The position numbers and the translations under genes are program-made. Shown here piece by piece: positions 31,040-33,285 of a stretch of 33,285 nt of DNA. Location of the stretch: assembly GCA_030618465.1 (NCBI GenBank), contig JAUXDD010000004.1, positions 1 to 33,285 on the forward strand. Direction: 5' to 3'. The notes beneath the pieces are model-generated. The model was given only the letters and a program-made list of their open reading frames with translations, did no database searches and was not told where the DNA came from. This DNA comes from Desulfobacteraceae bacterium. GTDB lineage: Bacteria > Desulfobacterota > Desulfobacteria > Desulfobacterales > SURF-7. Positions within the stretch are counted from its first letter, which is position 1, and the number at the start of each line of letters is the position of its first letter.

Positions 31040-32158
31040 TTACCAGAATTCCGCAATGAGCTCCTCAATTTTTTGAATTAATTTATCTGATTCTTTTCCC
31101 CAGGTCTCAGAAGGAATTGACGGAGACTTTTGTTTCATTTCTTCAGTATGTCCAAATTCAAGGTCGATCGCAATTTTAAACAATTTGTCTTTAAAGGAAA
31201 TATCAAGTTCAGTTTCTTTTAACGTATTATAGTTAAAATAAATTCTACCGTTTGTACAAATGCTTATTAATGCATTAGAATTATGAATTTTTGGAAGTAT
31301 CAAATTCAATGAACCGGTTTCAACGCCAGTTCCAAACTTATACTGATAATTGGAAAATAATTGAAAAAGTTTTTTTATACTTTCGGTTACTTCTCTTTTA
31401 TTCTTTTTTTCAGTATCTTTTATGAATTCATCATAATTCCACACACGCTTACCTGGAGATTCCGGTGGGAACTTTTTTTTGATTCTTCTTGCCTGCTCTG
31501 TATAACCGAACAGATAAGGAACAACGACTTTTATATTGTCTTTAATAAACTGTTTTGCCTCAACAATAAGAACCTCTGTTCGTTCCATCTGTTTGTTTAA
31601 AAATTCAACAATACTTTTTAGCTCAAGCGGGGCCTCTTCCATAAAAAAGATAAGTCTTACTATGCCCTCATTAAGGTTGTTTTCGACACGATCAAGAAAG
31701 TCTTCAACAGAATCACCGGATTCAGGATGAAAATTCATAATAATTTCATTGATATCTGGGTTACTGTCATTAGCGCTTAATTCAATATTTTTCCGAAGAA
31801 CTTCTTTGTTCCAGTAGAACTGGCCATTTGCAGCATAATCCAGCATCTGGCCGACTACTTCACGCCTTGATCGTGAATCTTGGTACCTTTTACATTCAAC
31901 AAAAGTTAATATGCCACTCTGGTCAACCAGAAGGAAATCTATACTCCATCGAGAGCTACCTGTGTTGGGATCTTCAACCGGCATCTCTCTTCTTATTTTC
32001 AGCCACCGCCGTGGCTCTTCAGGGTTGATCTGGTCTCCAGGAATCAGGTCAAGATTGTTCTCTAAAAGTTGTTGTAATTCTTTATCCTCATTTTTGCAGA
32101 GAATTGTATCCATTTTCACACAAAGACTTTCCTCTTTAACAATAAATACTTTTGACAT
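31040..32158 (-). CDS. PD-(D/E)XK nuclease-like protein
   Basis: A 372-residue protein whose N-terminal part carries a PD-(D/E)XK-type site. Asp74 is in SRWSIDFLLVD, Glu88 and Lys90 are in ILTFVECKRY, and the helix RREVVGQMLDYAA (99-111) holds the glutamine often seen after the site. An acidic helix (ELQQLLENNLDLIPGD) precedes it. The remaining 250 residues are charged and not recognised, with AKQFIKDNIKVVVPYLFGYTEQARRIKKKFP in the middle. It lies 102 bases downstream of the mcrC remnant on the same strand. A DNA-cleavage or defence role is therefore reasonable but not shown; it could also be a type IV-like restriction protein on its own. Confidence 0.7.
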   Translation of the reverse strand: MSKVFIVKEESLCVKMDTILCKNEDKELQQLLENNLDLIPGDQINPEEPRRWLKIRREMPVEDPNTGSSRWSIDFLLVDQSGILTFVECKRYQDSRSRREVVGQMLDYAANGQFYWNKEVLRKNIELSANDSNPDINEIIMNFHPESGDSVEDFLDRVENNLNEGIVRLIFFMEEAPLELKSIVEFLNKQMERTEVLIVEAKQFIKDNIKVVVPYLFGYTEQARRIKKKFPPESPGKRVWNYDEFIKDTEKKNKREVTESIKKLFQLFSNYQYKFGTGVETGSLNLILPKIHNSNALISICTNGRIYFNYNTLKETELDISFKDKLFKIAIDLEFGHTEEMKQKSPSIPSETWGKESDKLIQKIEELIAEFW

Positions 32159-32260
32159 TGTTTTAGCCTTTCCATTTTAAAATTTTTGACTTCAAAAAAT
32201 AATTAAATTGTCACACGTAGTATATCAGAGGAGCCCCATTATATTTCTTTCATGTAATTA

Positions 32261-33184
32261 TCAGTTGATAAATCCATCAATAATATTTTTACCGATATCC
32301 TGTTTTTTCCTGCCATCATCGTCAAACAGGTCTACAAACAACATCTGGCAGAAATGTTCATACTCATTTCCAAGTGTGTCTGAATTTTCATAAGGTTTGG
32401 GTCCCGTGTTTTTGTTCCCGACATTGGGATACAGGAGAATACTTCGCGGCGAGCCAAAATGAAGATTATACACGTACATCTGTTTCAGGTCATCATCAGA
32501 AGGCGTATTGCCTGTAACAACCTTCCACTTTGTATCCAGGACAACGCGTTTTTTTTCATTCGCTTTATTGAATTCTGCCACTATATCCGGCCTGACACGG
32601 CGGCCCTGCCAGAACGATCTGCTTTCTTGGCCGGAGATGGAAAGACCGCAATCTTTGAAATTGTCCTCTTCCTTTTTTATCTGAAAATAAATAAATTTTT
32701 CAAAGAGCATGTTCATATCAAAAAGAATTGCAAGGATGTCATTTTCACCGTTGCTTATATCCGGCGAATAATTAAGAATGATCATTTTTGCCAGGAGCAG
32801 GGCGGTTCTGTAGCATTCTGTATTGCGGTTAAAGCGGATCTTTTCGAACGTTTTTTCCGTTACATGAATATCGTCCGTATCTTCAAAGGACAGTTGAAGG
32901 TTCCGGGCTGCTGGAATAAATCGGTGATTGGATGTAATACCCACAAGTACATTCAGTGCTTTTGCAAGAATCTGGTTAAACAGATTGTTTCCGTCATAGA
33001 CCTGGTGAGACGTATAAAACCTTTCCTTATGTATGATATTCCTGTTGATATTTTTTTCAAACAGGATACGTCCCTTTAATTTATAAAGATTATCTTCATT
33101 AAAGCGGTATCTTTTTACAAGACCCCGGTGGACTATGGCTGCTGTTTCTTCAAGGAATGCTTTCAGGTACAGGTCATTAACTTC
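32261..33184 (-). pseudogene. mcrC: McrC restriction-system subunit, N-terminally truncated
   Basis: The frame is open for 308 codons from directly after a TAG (33187-33185) and encodes recognisable McrC: YLKAFLEETAAIVHRGLVK, then NLYKLKGRILFEKNI and RFYTSHQVYDGNNLFNQILAKAL. The C-terminal nuclease site is RRVRPDIVAEF, then KRVVLDTKWK. McrC is the nuclease partner of the McrB GTPase, which cuts methylated DNA. There is no ATG, GTG or TTG in frame before GTG at 32944, and that start would remove the conserved middle region. The roughly 100 N-terminal residues usual in the family are missing. The gene is therefore broken, or joined to foreign sequence at 33185-33200. McrB is not in the window. 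Confidence 0.75.
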
Positions 33185-33196
33185 CTAGCGATCCCT

Positions 33197-33285
33197 TTAG
33201 ATGTCCTTCTTGGGGACGACACGTAAAGGAGCAGCAACTGAATCGCCGGGAGTCCATTCGGGCTCAATGGTAACGCGGGCATGGG
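33197..33285 (-). CDS. C-terminal fragment of an unrecognised protein at the window edge
   Basis: On the minus strand the last bases read as 28 complete codons (HARVTIEPEWTPGDS, then VAAPLRVVPKKDI) and then TAA at 33199-33197. The composition is protein-like. The frame is the same as that of the mcrC remnant, which follows after AGG GAT CGC TAG. The segment is more GC-rich (about 58% over the last 85 bases) than the mcrC DNA beside it, which suggests a different origin. The plus strand is also open here but looks less like a protein. No family is recognised. Confidence 0.4.
   Translation of the reverse strand, partial: HARVTIEPEWTPGDSVAAPLRVVPKKDI

Overview
The window reads as a chromosomal segment of an anaerobic, Gram-negative bacterium, most likely a sulfate-reducer-like member of the Desulfobacterota (Desulfobacteraceae-type). 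This is an inference from gene content: selenocysteine machinery, an electron-transfer flavoprotein locus with an iron-sulfur enoate reductase, a methanogen-type thymidylate synthase, LPP20 and DUF1302 envelope proteins, and moderate to low GC. No rRNA, tRNA, CRISPR array or complete insertion sequence was seen.

Layout. Positions 1-3.5 kb hold the start of a DUF4388 protein, an SF2 helicase, a thymidylate synthase-like protein and a GNAT acetyltransferase, closed by a strong bidirectional terminator. From 3.5 to 9.8 kb is a divergent redox locus: etfB-etfA-nitronate monooxygenase on the minus strand, and a MerR-TetR fusion regulator plus a FadH/enoate-reductase-like flavoenzyme on the plus strand, around a control region with palindromes. 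An alpha/beta hydrolase, a small conserved protein and an M29 aminopeptidase follow.

Positions 12.8-18.2 kb carry a plus-strand envelope cluster (secreted transglutaminase-like protein, two paralogous LPP20-type lipoproteins, an MltC-type lytic transglycosylase) whose last gene overlaps selA. Facing it is a minus-strand set: cyclic-nucleotide-binding protein, radical SAM protein and a DUF1302-type outer-membrane protein, the last two overlapping. Then come two plus-strand radical SAM genes (lysine 2,3-aminomutase family and HemW) and a minus-strand operon of a previously unlisted 58-residue membrane protein, selB and a DUF2333 protein.

The most notable feature is just upstream of that selB operon and divergent from it. 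Positions 27797-28654 form one selenoprotein gene, split by an in-frame UGA at 28220-28222. The codon sits where the first cysteine of a DsbA/thioredoxin-like CPYC motif belongs (U-P-Y-C). The gene lies within the same 12 kb as selA and selB, so an enzyme that makes Sec-tRNA, the Sec elongation factor and a likely client are all present here; selC and selD are not in the window.

From 28.7 kb to the end is an accessory, defence-like region: two back-to-back toxin-antitoxin modules (VapBC-like and MazEF-like) sharing a control region with a perfect inverted repeat, an unrecognised protein, a PD-(D/E)XK nuclease-like protein, and an McrC restriction subunit that has lost its N-terminus where it abuts an unrelated, more GC-rich fragment at the window edge.
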